Shown in pieces: positions 24,876-34,619 of a stretch of 46,371 bases of DNA (position 1 is its first letter; each line of letters starts with the position of its first letter). The notes under the pieces were generated by a model. That model was not told where the DNA came from, ran no database searches, and saw nothing but the letters and a program-made list of their open reading frames with translations. Position numbers and translations under genes: made by a program. The stretch comes from an uncultured Bacillota bacterium (lineage in GTDB: Bacteria > Bacillota > Clostridia > Peptostreptococcales > Anaerovoracaceae): NCBI GenBank assembly GCA_949292945.1, contig CASFAX010000011.1, positions 1 to 46,371 on the forward strand. Direction: 5' to 3'.

Positions 24876-25529
24876 TTACTCCCTGGAAAATTCACATCCG
24901 CAGAAGTTCTGTCTGTAGAGATTATGCTCTCTGGAAAGCTGGACGCTTCGCTGAAATCCCGCCTTCTTCTTGAAATCCATATCCAGAAATTCCACCTTGT
25001 ATTTCTCCGCCATTTCCTTTCCGATGCCCGATATGAGCGGGTAGTTCTTATGTGGGCTTACGGTAAGAGTCGTGGTGAATAACCTGAACTCCTTCTCCGC
25101 AGCCACCCTGGCGGTTTCCTCCAGTCTCATCCTAAAACAAAGGGTGCAGCGCTTCCCCCCTTCGGGTTCGTCCGCAAAAGGCGCAGCAATCTCAAGGTAC
25201 CTTTCCGGGTCGTACTTCCCTTCCATAAAGCTGATTTTAGATACGCAGCTTTTCGATGCGTTGTACTCGTTTATGAACCTTATCTGCTCGTCCCTTCGCT
25301 TTATGTATTCGCCATTATCCGTTATGCACGGGTTATAGTAAAACACGGTAATCTCGTAATCGGGAGCAAGTCTCTCTATTACCGACGTGCTGCACGGTCC
25401 GCAGCAGCTGTGAAGAAGAAGAGACGGTCTCATCTTTTCCTTTCCCGCATTCATATATGATTCCGAAAGGCATTCGCTGCCGCCGCACTCGATGCCGAAG
25501 CACCAGCCTGCAGCCTTTTTTTCCTTCAT
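24876..25529 (-). CDS. queH: epoxyqueuosine reductase QueH
   Basis: This 217-residue iron-sulphur enzyme performs the last step of queuosine synthesis in tRNA wobble position 34. It is the QueG-unrelated DUF208 form. The cysteine pattern is complete: LLHSCCGPCS, then KRCTLCFRMR and NFCGCEF. The frame is open to 25568, but the ATG at 25529 has GGAG eight bases upstream. The N-terminal ~30 residues before the core contain two additional Cys residues (GWCFGIECGG). That extension is longer than in most family members. Confidence 0.9.
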   Translation of the reverse strand: MKEKKAAGWCFGIECGGSECLSESYMNAGKEKMRPSLLLHSCCGPCSTSVIERLAPDYEITVFYYNPCITDNGEYIKRRDEQIRFINEYNASKSCVSKISFMEGKYDPERYLEIAAPFADEPEGGKRCTLCFRMRLEETARVAAEKEFRLFTTTLTVSPHKNYPLISGIGKEMAEKYKVEFLDMDFKKKAGFQRSVQLSREHNLYRQNFCGCEFSRE

Positions 25530-25607
25530 TTCACATCTCCTGAAAACAAGCTCTGATAAACACTGCATTAATCAATAAATTATATCATAACGGGCCTATA
25601 AAAAAAA

Positions 25608-25652
25608 GAGCGCGCCGGGGTCTTTTTGATTAAGAATGTTCCCGGGCGCTCA
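25608..25652 (-). terminator. terminator after the exopolysaccharide operon
   Basis: On the minus strand GAGCGCCCGGG and CCCCGGCGCGCTC can pair across a loop of about 21 bases and are followed by a run of eight T. It ends the operon that closes with the EAL gene. The A-rich other side could make it work in both directions. Confidence 0.7.
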
Positions 25653-25666
25653 TATTTTTTAAATGT

Positions 25667-27499
25667 TCATCTGCCGGCCTGCGACCTGCTCTCATGCAGA
25701 CTCCGCTTTATATCCCAAAGCGGCGCCGGGTAGTGAATAACGTATCCCTGGGTGATGTCGCATCCCAGCTCTTTTAATACCTCCACCTGTTCCATGCTTT
25801 CCACCCCTTCGGCGATAATTTTTACTCCCATTTCGTGCCCGAGAGCGATCAGCGCCGAAAGTATGGACTTCCCTCTTTCGGTATCTGCATAATCCGTAAG
25901 AGTTCTGTCAAGCTTCACTCCGTCAACGGCGTATTCCCTGAGGTCGTAAAGGGAAGTGAAGCCTTCGCCGAAATCGTCCAGGAAAACGTGTATCCCACGG
26001 TTTCTCGTCTCAATTAGATTATCGTGCATTTTCTTACGGTACCTCGGCTCTATACTTTCCGTAAGCTCGAATACGAGCATGTCCCTTTGGAAGCTGTGCT
26101 TTTCCACTATAGCTTCCCACCTTTCCACAAAGTCTTCAGCAGCAAAAGTTTTTCTCGAGAAGTTGCACGATATAAAAAAGTCATTCACCCCCATATCCGC
26201 CAGTTCATCGAGGAAGCGGCACACCTTTTCCAGACAGTAGTAGTCGATTACGGATATGAGTCCTTCGTCCTCAAGGGCAGGAATGAAGTGGGCAGGCCCG
26301 AGCATTCCTCTCTCCGGATGGTTCCACCTTGCCAGAGCCTCGCCTCCAAGTATCCTGAGCGATGAAGCCTCCACATAGAACTGAAGATAAATCTCCATTT
26401 CGTCACCCCTGATTGCCCCCAGCATTTCATTTCTGAGGGACACCACCTCTTCAGTCTTTCTTATGAAGGAATCGTCGCATATGACGTACGGCAGCTCCGA
26501 CTTTCCGGCCGATACCGCTGCGTGAAATGAATATCTTATGCTCTCGTCTATGGTTCCCTTGAATTTCCCCATAGGGCATATTCCGGCAGTGACGACGCCT
26601 CTTCCGATAAAGGAGTCACGTCTGAAAAACGATGTAAGTCTCATCTCCACTTCCAGCGTTCTGTCTAATATATCGTCCGAAGACAGGCTCTGACACAACA
26701 GAATTATGCCGTTTTCAGCGGTAATTCCCGCCACATCGCCTTCTGATACGTATTCCTTTACAACCGTTGCCGCGTATCTGTAGAATTCCTTTCCCCTCTC
26801 CATTCTTCCGGGAGCCTGCAGGTAGTCAAGGTCTATTTTGAAATAAATCAGGTAGTATAATATCCTGTTCCTTCCGTCTATGTTTTCCTCCGCCCATTTT
26901 TTCAGAGCCTCTCCTGTCATCATGCCCGTAGCCTGATCCAGCTCCATACTTTTTCTGTGATTTTTTAAGGCCCTTCTGTATCTGGCGGATAAAACAGCCA
27001 GGAGAACAGCGAGTATCAGTATCAAACCTCCTGCTATCCCCAGATACGGCGTCATATCAGCGTGATCGTTACCTCCCGATGCGGTGGCAATGGCCGTTCC
27101 GAGCTGCTTTTCGGCAGAGTATTCCGCCGCAAATCCACCAAGTTCCCCGGCAAGTCCCTCAGGGGCCGCATCGGTCACGTAGACTTCATACACCTGTGTC
27201 TTTCCGTCCTCCACGGAGGAAAAAAGCTGTACACGTGTATACCCCTCAGCATCGTCAAAACCACCAATGTTCTCTCCTTCTATGCACCCCGATATTATGT
27301 CGACCTGGTGATTGCGACCCAGTTCCTCTCTCAGGTCTCCTTCCCCGGCCCTGTAATAGGAGAGTTCATAGCCCGACTCATCGGCAAAATCTGCAAGCAT
27401 CTGAGGTATGATTCCATCATAGCCTTCCCCATCGCCGTCGTAGTATTCAATTGGATACAGGTCCGGATTTCCTGCCGCGTAGATGATTATATCTGCCAA
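25667..27499 (-). CDS. membrane EAL phosphodiesterase with degenerate GGDEF
   Basis: This protein of up to 610 residues closes the exopolysaccharide operon. Residues 3-135 resemble part of a family-3 solute-binding fold (IYAAGNPDLYPIEYY, YDGIIPQMLADF). One membrane helix lies at 151-171, followed by basic residues. A GGDEF-like domain has lost its active motif (AGITAENGII). A C-terminal EAL domain keeps EAL near residue 386 (GGEALARW), NFS, LDDFG and AEGVES, so c-di-GMP hydrolysis is expected. The start is a TTG, an in-frame TGA lies only five codons upstream, and no signal peptide is present. The sensor domain looks truncated at its N-terminus. The gap to the glycosyltransferase gene is 16 bases. 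Confidence 0.85.
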   Translation of the reverse strand: MADIIIYAAGNPDLYPIEYYDGDGEGYDGIIPQMLADFADESGYELSYYRAGEGDLREELGRNHQVDIISGCIEGENIGGFDDAEGYTRVQLFSSVEDGKTQVYEVYVTDAAPEGLAGELGGFAAEYSAEKQLGTAIATASGGNDHADMTPYLGIAGGLILILAVLLAVLSARYRRALKNHRKSMELDQATGMMTGEALKKWAEENIDGRNRILYYLIYFKIDLDYLQAPGRMERGKEFYRYAATVVKEYVSEGDVAGITAENGIILLCQSLSSDDILDRTLEVEMRLTSFFRRDSFIGRGVVTAGICPMGKFKGTIDESIRYSFHAAVSAGKSELPYVICDDSFIRKTEEVVSLRNEMLGAIRGDEMEIYLQFYVEASSLRILGGEALARWNHPERGMLGPAHFIPALEDEGLISVIDYYCLEKVCRFLDELADMGVNDFFISCNFSRKTFAAEDFVERWEAIVEKHSFQRDMLVFELTESIEPRYRKKMHDNLIETRNRGIHVFLDDFGEGFTSLYDLREYAVDGVKLDRTLTDYADTERGKSILSALIALGHEMGVKIIAEGVESMEQVEVLKELGCDITQGYVIHYPAPLWDIKRSLHESRSQAGR

Positions 27500-27515
27500 A
27501 ACTCTATCCTTTCAG

Positions 27516-28931
27516 TTACTTGTACGAAATCGTTTTTCGCTTGCTCTTGCCCCATTTGTTCTTTCCCCTTCTGTACCCGATGAGGGACGTCGCTCTCACC
27601 CATGCAAGAATGAACCTGAGGCATGATACTTCTATGGCGCACAGCGCCACAGCTTTAATGACATCCCCTACCGCCAGTTTAAGATCGATGGTGTGCACCC
27701 TTGCAAAGAACGCCGTAAGAGACATTATAGCCGAGTAGACTATGTATATTCCCATGAACAGAATCATGAACGGGACGTTGAGGAAATCAAGAAGCATAGC
27801 AATGACCATGGTAATCACCCCGAACACCTCTATGTACGGTGAAAACAGCTCGTAAAGCAGGAAATAAAAGTATGACAGAAAGCTTACCGGTCCGTACTTG
27901 CTGTTTGCCGCTATTCTTCTGTGGGTCATCATGCTCTGAAACAGCCCTATATGCCACCTGCGTCTCTGCTTCATCATATCGTGAAGAGTTTCCGGAACCT
28001 GGCTCCAGCATATGGCATCCGGGGCGTAGCACATTCTGTACGGCATCCCGTGCTCTCTGCAGAAAACGTGAAGCTTTATGGCAAGCTCCATGTCCTCTCC
28101 CATGGTTGTTACGTCATATCCTCCCGCCGCTACTACGACGCTCTTCTTGAACAGGCCGAAGGCCCCTGAAATTATCAGGTTTCCGTTGAACTTATCGAAC
28201 AGTATCCTCGATGCCAGAAAAGACCTGTCGTATTCCAGAACCTGCATGGCCGGAAGAAGCTTCTTCGGCATATGGTAGCTTACTACCCTTCCGCCCTTCA
28301 TCTCTGTGCCGTTGGACGGCCTCACGGCGCCGCCTACGGCTACCACCTCGCTGTTTTCAAGAACAGGCCGCACAATCTTTTCCAGAGAATCATGCTGAAG
28401 CACGGAATCTGCGTCAAGGCAGAGAAAATAAGGGTACCTCGATGCGTTTATGCCCATATTCAGAGCATCGGCCTTTCCGCCGTTTTCTTTGCTTATCAGC
28501 GTAATCGGCACTTTGAACCCGGTGGTCTCATAAACATATCTCACCTGTTTGCACGGGACGCGACGTTGAATCGGCCTGTTTATCCTCATCATCGAAAAGG
28601 CCTTTTTCACTGCTTCGCAGGTTTTGTCAGACGACCCGTCGTCCACTACTATTATTTCATATATGTTGTAATGAAGATCGAGGAGAGACTTTACAGTCGA
28701 CACTATGGTTACTTCCTCGTTATATGCCGGTACGATAACCGAAATCGGAACGTAGAAATTGTCTCTAAGTTCGTTTTTCAGCATGTTGCGACGTCTGGCG
28801 CTGTATAGGGTTGATGTTCCCACGGTAACCGACATAAACAGAAATGTGGCGTAACCGATGAGATAGAGAACGAAAAACACTCCTACCAGTTTAAAAAAGT
28901 ACTGGAAAGAGCTTGTCATCATATCTGTCAT
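27516..28931 (-). CDS. family-2 processive glycosyltransferase (cellulose/hyaluronan synthase-like)
   Basis: This 471-residue membrane synthase has one or two N-terminal helices, then a cytoplasmic GT-A domain: PAYNEE, VVDDGSSD, ENGGKADALNMG, the metal site LDADS, the base motif GEDMELAI and the QRRRW processivity motif. Three to four C-terminal helices follow that would form the export channel. It should polymerise and extrude a polysaccharide; whether that is cellulose, a beta-1,4/1,6-glucan or an amino-sugar polymer is not readable. No PilZ domain is present, so direct c-di-GMP activation as in BcsA is not indicated. The start overlaps the HEAT gene in an ATGA. Confidence 0.92.
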   Translation of the reverse strand: MTDMMTSSFQYFFKLVGVFFVLYLIGYATFLFMSVTVGTSTLYSARRRNMLKNELRDNFYVPISVIVPAYNEEVTIVSTVKSLLDLHYNIYEIIVVDDGSSDKTCEAVKKAFSMMRINRPIQRRVPCKQVRYVYETTGFKVPITLISKENGGKADALNMGINASRYPYFLCLDADSVLQHDSLEKIVRPVLENSEVVAVGGAVRPSNGTEMKGGRVVSYHMPKKLLPAMQVLEYDRSFLASRILFDKFNGNLIISGAFGLFKKSVVVAAGGYDVTTMGEDMELAIKLHVFCREHGMPYRMCYAPDAICWSQVPETLHDMMKQRRRWHIGLFQSMMTHRRIAANSKYGPVSFLSYFYFLLYELFSPYIEVFGVITMVIAMLLDFLNVPFMILFMGIYIVYSAIMSLTAFFARVHTIDLKLAVGDVIKAVALCAIEVSCLRFILAWVRATSLIGYRRGKNKWGKSKRKTISYK

Positions 28932-30091
28932 TTCGCTTCCTCTCCTCCCTTCATCAGTTCGTTTTCCTCCAGCCTGTACATTATCATCTCTCTGGCGTAA
29001 CGATCGTCTCCCCTTATGATATCGAGGAGCCTTTCATAGTTCAGCCCCAGCTTCTGGAGGCTTTCCGCCGCGTTATATCTGACGTACCAGTTACGGCTGT
29101 GAATAATGGTCATAAGCGTCCTGACCGCATCTTCATCGGGATACGAAGCAAGCGCCGAAGCGCATATGGCGGAGCCTTCCCACTTCGTATCATCTTCGGA
29201 CAATGCAAGGTTAATAATAGGCCTTTCAGCCTTCTGCCACGGATATCTGGCAAAATATCTGATGGCCGAAAATCTCAGTTCCTTGTTCCTGTCCTCGTCC
29301 ATCATTACGGAGTACATTTCCTCCTTCCACCGGCCGCTCTTAAATCTTATATAGTTTAAAACCGCCAGCTGAACTCCCTCCGAATAATCGTCGAGCTTCT
29401 CCCACAGTTTTCCGATAAGGCTTTCATGATCTCCTGAGAAACCTAGCAGAATTTCAGTGCTGATTTTCTCGTGAATCCGTACGTCCGATGACGACTCTAT
29501 GGTCAGAGCCTTCAGAATCGCTTCCTCATCTGCCAGAGCGCAAAGAGCCTGAAGCGCGTTTACTTTGCAGTAGAAACTGTTTCTTTTAAAACATATTATC
29601 ATCGCGTCCGAAACGTCCCTTTTGTCGTCGTCGCTCAGGACCTTATGCTTTCCGACAAAATATGCAAAAAATGCTGCCTGTAAGTTGTCTCTTCCCCCGT
29701 AAACATCTGCCATGCGCCTTATTATCGGACTTATCGCCCTCCTGTATTTTTCTATTGCCGCCTCTAAAGCTGCAAGTTCCCCGGAATTCTGCCAGTCTCC
29801 CTGCTTTTCCGAATCCTCTATATGAGTAAGTACATCGTCCAGGGTGAGCATGTTCTTCACACTGCGAAGTCTGCGCCGAAGGGTCTTAAGGTGCTCTGCC
29901 GACACCCCGCCGCCTCTCTGAACCTGCGCAATCTGACCGATAATCTCGTTCTCCAGCCTGCGGCTCGTTCTCTTCAGACGCTTCTCGCCCCTCCGCAGAA
30001 TGACGTTATAGCAGGTGTTGTACAGGATCATGCAGACACAGACTGTTCCATATAGGTAAAGTAAAACTTCGCTTCCGATATTGCTTCCCAT
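28928..30091 (-). CDS. HEAT-repeat membrane protein
   Basis: This 387-residue protein has one N-terminal membrane helix (residues 8-30), a basic stretch, a helical linker and then a solenoid of HEAT-like helices from about 150 to 375. Typical units are VNALQALCALADEEAIL, LRFSAIRYFARYPWQKA and VRYNAAESLQKLGL. The solenoid should be cytoplasmic and scaffold the synthase complex. It is coupled to the glycosyltransferase by a four-base overlap and starts one base after the glycoside hydrolase stop, so a structural partnership with the synthase is likely. No catalytic motif is seen. Confidence 0.8.
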   Translation of the reverse strand: MGSNIGSEVLLYLYGTVCVCMILYNTCYNVILRRGEKRLKRTSRRLENEIIGQIAQVQRGGGVSAEHLKTLRRRLRSVKNMLTLDDVLTHIEDSEKQGDWQNSGELAALEAAIEKYRRAISPIIRRMADVYGGRDNLQAAFFAYFVGKHKVLSDDDKRDVSDAMIICFKRNSFYCKVNALQALCALADEEAILKALTIESSSDVRIHEKISTEILLGFSGDHESLIGKLWEKLDDYSEGVQLAVLNYIRFKSGRWKEEMYSVMMDEDRNKELRFSAIRYFARYPWQKAERPIINLALSEDDTKWEGSAICASALASYPDEDAVRTLMTIIHSRNWYVRYNAAESLQKLGLNYERLLDIIRGDDRYAREMIMYRLEENELMKGGEEAK

Positions 30092-30092
30092 C

Positions 30093-32339
30093 TTACTCCT
30101 TCCATAAATCCTGCATCACATAGTATGATTCCTTGAGTCTTTCGTGATATGTGACCTCCTTGCCCCATCCTTTGAGCTCAAAAGGTTCCATCCTGATTCG
30201 TCCCTTCAGTCCTTCACCGTCTTCATCAAAGCCTGCGCCTATATAAAGCTCATCGATGCTTATGTAGTCCACACCGTAGTTCTCATAGTAGTCGTCGTGA
30301 ATCTTCATCTCCGACGGATTGGAAAAATTGAGGAGCTGCCACGGAATCCGTATTTCTATCGCATCCCCGGCGTATATGAAGTCCGCCAGCGAATCAAAAT
30401 CCTCAGACTCAGGGTTGGCGTTTCCGTATTTTAGGATACCGGTTTCGTAGGTTTCTGATGAAGCTGTCCACTCACCTGTAATAAGCGGCGTAGCAGTCTG
30501 AAGCATGAGATTAATTTTTTTGAAATTTGGAGAATTTTTATCTGGTGGATTTATATACGCATCCTCATCAGCTGTTTCGTGAAGATACATAGCACGAAGG
30601 ACTTCATATCTATCTTGTACCAATACTCTGCTGTTTTCCTTGCCGTCGAGAACTATTAGAAAATCAGCCGCTCTCTCGAATGACACGTCCTCGCCTTCAC
30701 AGTACGTACTTCCGCTCTTCGGCGTAGTGTCTACAGGCAGGTATATCTTCTCCTTTTCCGGATCCAGTCCGTCCTTTTTCACCAGTATGTAGATGAATTT
30801 CTCGTCGTATTTCATTGAAACAGAGGAATCGCCGTCTTTTTCTACTATATCCTCTTCTGTCCACTCGCTTAAGTCTCCGTCCACATAGCAGACGCTTTCA
30901 TCTTCTCCGGGATCGAAGGTCAGAAGCCCGAAGTACTGCTCGTTGGTCTGATAGTCGCTCCAGTAAGGCGTCTTTGTAAGGTCGACGGCATGCATGGTGT
31001 TCCAGGTACGTTTAAACCATTCGTCCTGCCAGGTGAAAACGCACCCTCCCGAACATTCCGCCTCCAGAATATCCTCCCAGCACTCCGTGAGAGCTTCCCC
31101 CTGCTCCTGTTCGCTCATATTTCCCTGATTTCGCCCCGTATATCTGTCACGCTGAGCCATGCCTCGTCCTGTAGATACTCCGAATTCCGAAATCACCACT
31201 GGCATACTGTGATAATCGCTCAGCACTTTAAGATATGCGGCGTAACTGTTTATTTTCCCATCTTCATCTGTCAAGGCATCCGTGATAGAATCTCCAATCA
31301 AATCCATTATGGAAACACCTTGATTCATGTTTATATATTTTATAACATCATCTGTTATTATTTCTGTCCGTATCTCCATTTCTTCATCTATCAGATAACC
31401 CAGATAATCTGGATAATATGGATATACGTGGTATGACGCAAACTGTCCCGAAATGAATTTCTCGCTTGTGATTATATTCTCCACATCCACATAGCCACAC
31501 TTCATGAAATAGTACGTAATCCATTCCGGGTACTGGAACGGATCCGTTGTAGGCCAATTGGAAAAGGCGATAAGACGCTGCTGGTGATATCTGTTCGTCT
31601 CGTATCCGATGACCTTATCCCCTACTTCAGCCAGCATGGATTCAAAGGGTGAAGCATCCTCCGTTGCCGACATGTACTCTCCTCTATACGGCTCTAAGTC
31701 GTCGTAATCGTGATTATGGTTCGTATACGCCACTGTAACGTCTTCCCACTCAACGCCCAGAATATACCCTATAACCCACCGGGAAACATCCTTCGTGTAT
31801 GAGCCGGATCCGTGTTCGTATCCCAGAGATATCTTCTTCTTTCCGTGTAGAAGATCCACTACGGTGCGGCAGTCCTCGATGAAAGTCTCCCTGAAATCAT
31901 CGTCGTATGCGTCTCTATGGGAATTCTGCACGTAGTCGTTTATCCATACGCCGTGGATAAGCCACAGGGGATCATCGTTATCCTTGTTGTATTCAAAAAA
32001 GGCATTGTAAAATTCATCGTTAAGAATGGTATAGACTCTTACCGTGTTGGCTCCCATATCCTGTATCTGCTTAAACCATCTCAAATACGTCTCCTCGTCT
32101 ATGGAGTAGTCCGTTGCCCATTCCCCCGGCATTCCGGAACCCATATTGACGCCCTTTATGATGAAGGGCTCCATTCCGTTTCCGCTGTCCAGGTATATGT
32201 TCTCCTCATCGACTGTCGTAAACGTCGTAACCTCTTCGTCACCGCCGAAATCAATATATAGTCCCAACCGGTAATAGGCCATGTCGAAGGCGAAGTACAC
32301 CACTACTATAGCGGCAATTGCAATTATGAACTTTTTCAC
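30093..32339 (-). CDS. membrane-anchored glycoside hydrolase-like protein with C-terminal beta domain
   Basis: This 748-residue protein starts at a GTG with a signal anchor (residues 2-20). An outside TIM-barrel follows: IKGVNMGSGMPGEW, ANTVRVYTIL and VVISEFGVS near residue 385, whose Glu fits the nucleophile of clan-A hydrolases; GCVFTWQDEWFKRTW closes the barrel. The last ~250 residues start with YVDGDLSEWTEED and resemble a CBM9/DOMON-like beta sandwich. It would trim or edit the exported polymer outside the membrane, as the glycosidases found in bacterial cellulose clusters do. The acid/base Glu is not clear to me, so activity is uncertain. The middle part is AT-richer than its neighbours. 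Confidence 0.75.
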   Translation of the reverse strand: MKKFIIAIAAIVVVYFAFDMAYYRLGLYIDFGGDEEVTTFTTVDEENIYLDSGNGMEPFIIKGVNMGSGMPGEWATDYSIDEETYLRWFKQIQDMGANTVRVYTILNDEFYNAFFEYNKDNDDPLWLIHGVWINDYVQNSHRDAYDDDFRETFIEDCRTVVDLLHGKKKISLGYEHGSGSYTKDVSRWVIGYILGVEWEDVTVAYTNHNHDYDDLEPYRGEYMSATEDASPFESMLAEVGDKVIGYETNRYHQQRLIAFSNWPTTDPFQYPEWITYYFMKCGYVDVENIITSEKFISGQFASYHVYPYYPDYLGYLIDEEMEIRTEIITDDVIKYINMNQGVSIMDLIGDSITDALTDEDGKINSYAAYLKVLSDYHSMPVVISEFGVSTGRGMAQRDRYTGRNQGNMSEQEQGEALTECWEDILEAECSGGCVFTWQDEWFKRTWNTMHAVDLTKTPYWSDYQTNEQYFGLLTFDPGEDESVCYVDGDLSEWTEEDIVEKDGDSSVSMKYDEKFIYILVKKDGLDPEKEKIYLPVDTTPKSGSTYCEGEDVSFERAADFLIVLDGKENSRVLVQDRYEVLRAMYLHETADEDAYINPPDKNSPNFKKINLMLQTATPLITGEWTASSETYETGILKYGNANPESEDFDSLADFIYAGDAIEIRIPWQLLNFSNPSEMKIHDDYYENYGVDYISIDELYIGAGFDEDGEGLKGRIRMEPFELKGWGKEVTYHERLKESYYVMQDLWKE

Positions 32340-32360
32340 AGCAGCGGCTCACCTTCCTTT

Positions 32361-33869
32361 CTACCTGTCATGATTGAATTTCTTTACCTTTGATTCGTGG
32401 CTGTACTGTTTAAGAATCTCAATATTTTTATCTAGCCATTCTCCACGTTCTACACAAAAATCCTTAAGTTGAGCTATAGCCTCGTCGTAATCGTCCGGAT
32501 TGCGACTATCAGGAGTAAGAACTCTATAATCTTCGAAGGTATACCCCCATATGTCAAAATTGCGGTCTATAGCTGGACCTAAATAGTCAACCACATCATC
32601 AACATAGGATATGAGATATTCCTCACTTAAGAAAGTCTCTCGGAGTTCTCTGTAACGTTCGATTACTAAGTCCACAAACATTTCATCTTTCACAAGCATG
32701 TAAAACCATGTAATACCGTTCAAATTGAATCTATGCGGTTTAATTGTTGAGTCATGGAAATTGTCACAGCTTGAATTCATATCCCATATTACCATTTTGT
32801 ATTTTCCTCTTGCGTCCTTATATAGATAAGTCGACCTACCCCCTACATCATAATTACATGTAAACTCATTAACAATGAAATAGTCCGCAATTGAAGTTTC
32901 GTCCATATAATTCCACCATGCATATGGATTGGTATCGTAATCAAATGAATATAGAGTTTTTTCAAATTCCGACAAATCATCCTCAATATACTCTATACGC
33001 TCCTCCGAAAGTTCTGTTGTGCCAGGATAAACAATATCTATCTGGTCCAGAGTTCGCAATGCATACATGCTGAACGATTCAATATTCTTTAATTCATTGC
33101 TGCTTCCCCTATCAAGTCTTACCACATAGCTAATTTCCCTTTGGCTGTCGTTTTCTGGCTTAGATAGAGATAATCGGTTTCCGTCACCGTCTGTAATCGT
33201 TTCCACCATGAGATACAGTCCTTGGTATTCTCCATTAATTATGACTTCACAAAAACGACAGTTAGGAGAATAATCCATGAACTCTCCGGCAATATTATAC
33301 CACATGTAATTTCTCATCATGGTTTTGTCGAGATATGGCCCGTGCAACGCCCATTCATGATGCGAATCCATGCCAAGCATTTCTACATCATTATTTTTCA
33401 GGCCATCTTCTGTAGTGGTACTGATAAGATAGCCTTTTTTATCATGCAACCTTGACGTATTCCCTCTAATCCGTACTTGTGCTTTAGTTTCCAGTGTCGG
33501 TTCGTCTCCAGGATGGTTATTTCTGTCATTGTGGTCAATCACGCTGACATCTGTTAAAATAGTCTTACTCCCATCTTCTGCCAAAGTCACTTCCGTATAC
33601 TCGTATTCTTCATCTTGTGCCGTTAATGGCTTGCCTTCATCTGAAAGCGGCTCGCCCGGTATTTCCTTCCCGCCCGTATCAATGATAAGAAGAGGCAGGT
33701 GTGTGCACAGCTCACTGCCGTCGCAGTCGCACCCTTCGTCGGGCTGCCTGGCGGACATGTGCTGATGATAGCGGGACACGTCCTTTTCATCGGCATCGAT
33801 ATAAAGGCAGAGTATTACGGCCGCAATCATCAGTACGGCTGCAGTTATGCCGAATATCCTGTATTTCAT
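32361..33869 (-). CDS. CotH-family secreted kinase-like protein
   Basis: This 502-residue protein has an N-terminal membrane anchor or signal (residues 5-25), then a CotH domain: VRIRGNTSRLHDKKGYLI, WALHGPYLDKTMMRN, EVIINGEYQGLYLMVE, DYFIVNEFTCNYD and VIWDMNSSCDNF. CotH proteins are atypical kinases; B. subtilis CotH phosphorylates spore-coat proteins. In exopolysaccharide clusters they sit beside VTC and DUF4956 genes, with unknown substrate, probably outside the membrane. Most of the gene uses AT-rich codons, unlike both neighbours, which suggests replacement by recombination. AGGAGG precedes the ATG. Confidence 0.85.
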   Translation of the reverse strand: MKYRIFGITAAVLMIAAVILCLYIDADEKDVSRYHQHMSARQPDEGCDCDGSELCTHLPLLIIDTGGKEIPGEPLSDEGKPLTAQDEEYEYTEVTLAEDGSKTILTDVSVIDHNDRNNHPGDEPTLETKAQVRIRGNTSRLHDKKGYLISTTTEDGLKNNDVEMLGMDSHHEWALHGPYLDKTMMRNYMWYNIAGEFMDYSPNCRFCEVIINGEYQGLYLMVETITDGDGNRLSLSKPENDSQREISYVVRLDRGSSNELKNIESFSMYALRTLDQIDIVYPGTTELSEERIEYIEDDLSEFEKTLYSFDYDTNPYAWWNYMDETSIADYFIVNEFTCNYDVGGRSTYLYKDARGKYKMVIWDMNSSCDNFHDSTIKPHRFNLNGITWFYMLVKDEMFVDLVIERYRELRETFLSEEYLISYVDDVVDYLGPAIDRNFDIWGYTFEDYRVLTPDSRNPDDYDEAIAQLKDFCVERGEWLDKNIEILKQYSHESKVKKFNHDR

Positions 33870-33896
33870 CCTTTACATCCTCCTGAAACAATAACC

Positions 33897-34571
33897 TTAA
33901 CTGCTTATTTCGTCGTTCTGAGCCACGATGTTGAAATACTCGATATTTCCAATCTCGTAGACCGCCTCTGTTATGGTCTTATCGCTTTTGACCCTGTCCA
34001 TGGTCTTTCTGCTCAGCTCGTATATGAATTCCACGCTGTCCTCCGTCGTATTCTTAACCCGGAGAATGGCCTTTTTGTCGTAGTATGAAAAAATCAGAGC
34101 TTCTACCTTCTGGTCGTTTATCCTTGCGGTTCTCACTATGAGAAGCATCCTGTTGTCGTTTTTAATTCTTCCGAATATGAGCAGCACCAGGAATATCATG
34201 GCGCTGCCGAAGGCGCCCACCAGGTAATCTCCCGCTCCGCAGCAGATACCCGTTACTATTGCCCAGAATATATACACGGTATCTCTGGAATCCTTGATCG
34301 CCGTTCTGAATCTGACGATGGAGAGCGCACCCACCATACCTAATGACAGGGCGATGTTGTTTCCGATTACTATCATCACCGTCGTGGTTATAATGGTCAG
34401 CGTCACCAGTGACACGTTGAACTTGCTGCTGTAAATGCTGCCGTTATGGGACAGCCTGTAGGAAATGAAAATAAATATGCTTATGACAAAGGCTGCAAAA
34501 AGTCTGATTATCACAGCTTCCGTCGAAAGGCTTCCCGTGTTTTCCAGCAGATTGAACAAACTCTCTCTCAT
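33897..34571 (-). CDS. DUF4956 membrane protein
   Basis: This 224-residue protein has four hydrophobic helices within residues 20-150 (for example AAFVISIFIFISYRL and LTIITTTVMIVIGNNIAL) and a soluble C-terminal ferredoxin-like domain of about 75 residues. The stretch GMVGALSIVRFRTAIKD is the most conserved part of DUF4956 proteins. Its function is unknown. The family is found next to VTC-domain and CotH genes, as here, which supports a joint role in polymer synthesis or export. Confidence 0.85.
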   Translation of the reverse strand: MRESLFNLLENTGSLSTEAVIIRLFAAFVISIFIFISYRLSHNGSIYSSKFNVSLVTLTIITTTVMIVIGNNIALSLGMVGALSIVRFRTAIKDSRDTVYIFWAIVTGICCGAGDYLVGAFGSAMIFLVLLIFGRIKNDNRMLLIVRTARINDQKVEALIFSYYDKKAILRVKNTTEDSVEFIYELSRKTMDRVKSDKTITEAVYEIGNIEYFNIVAQNDEISS

Positions 34572-34619
34572 ACTTTTCTCCCTCGCTCTTTAAAATATAA
34601 TTAATACCGTCGGAATTCA

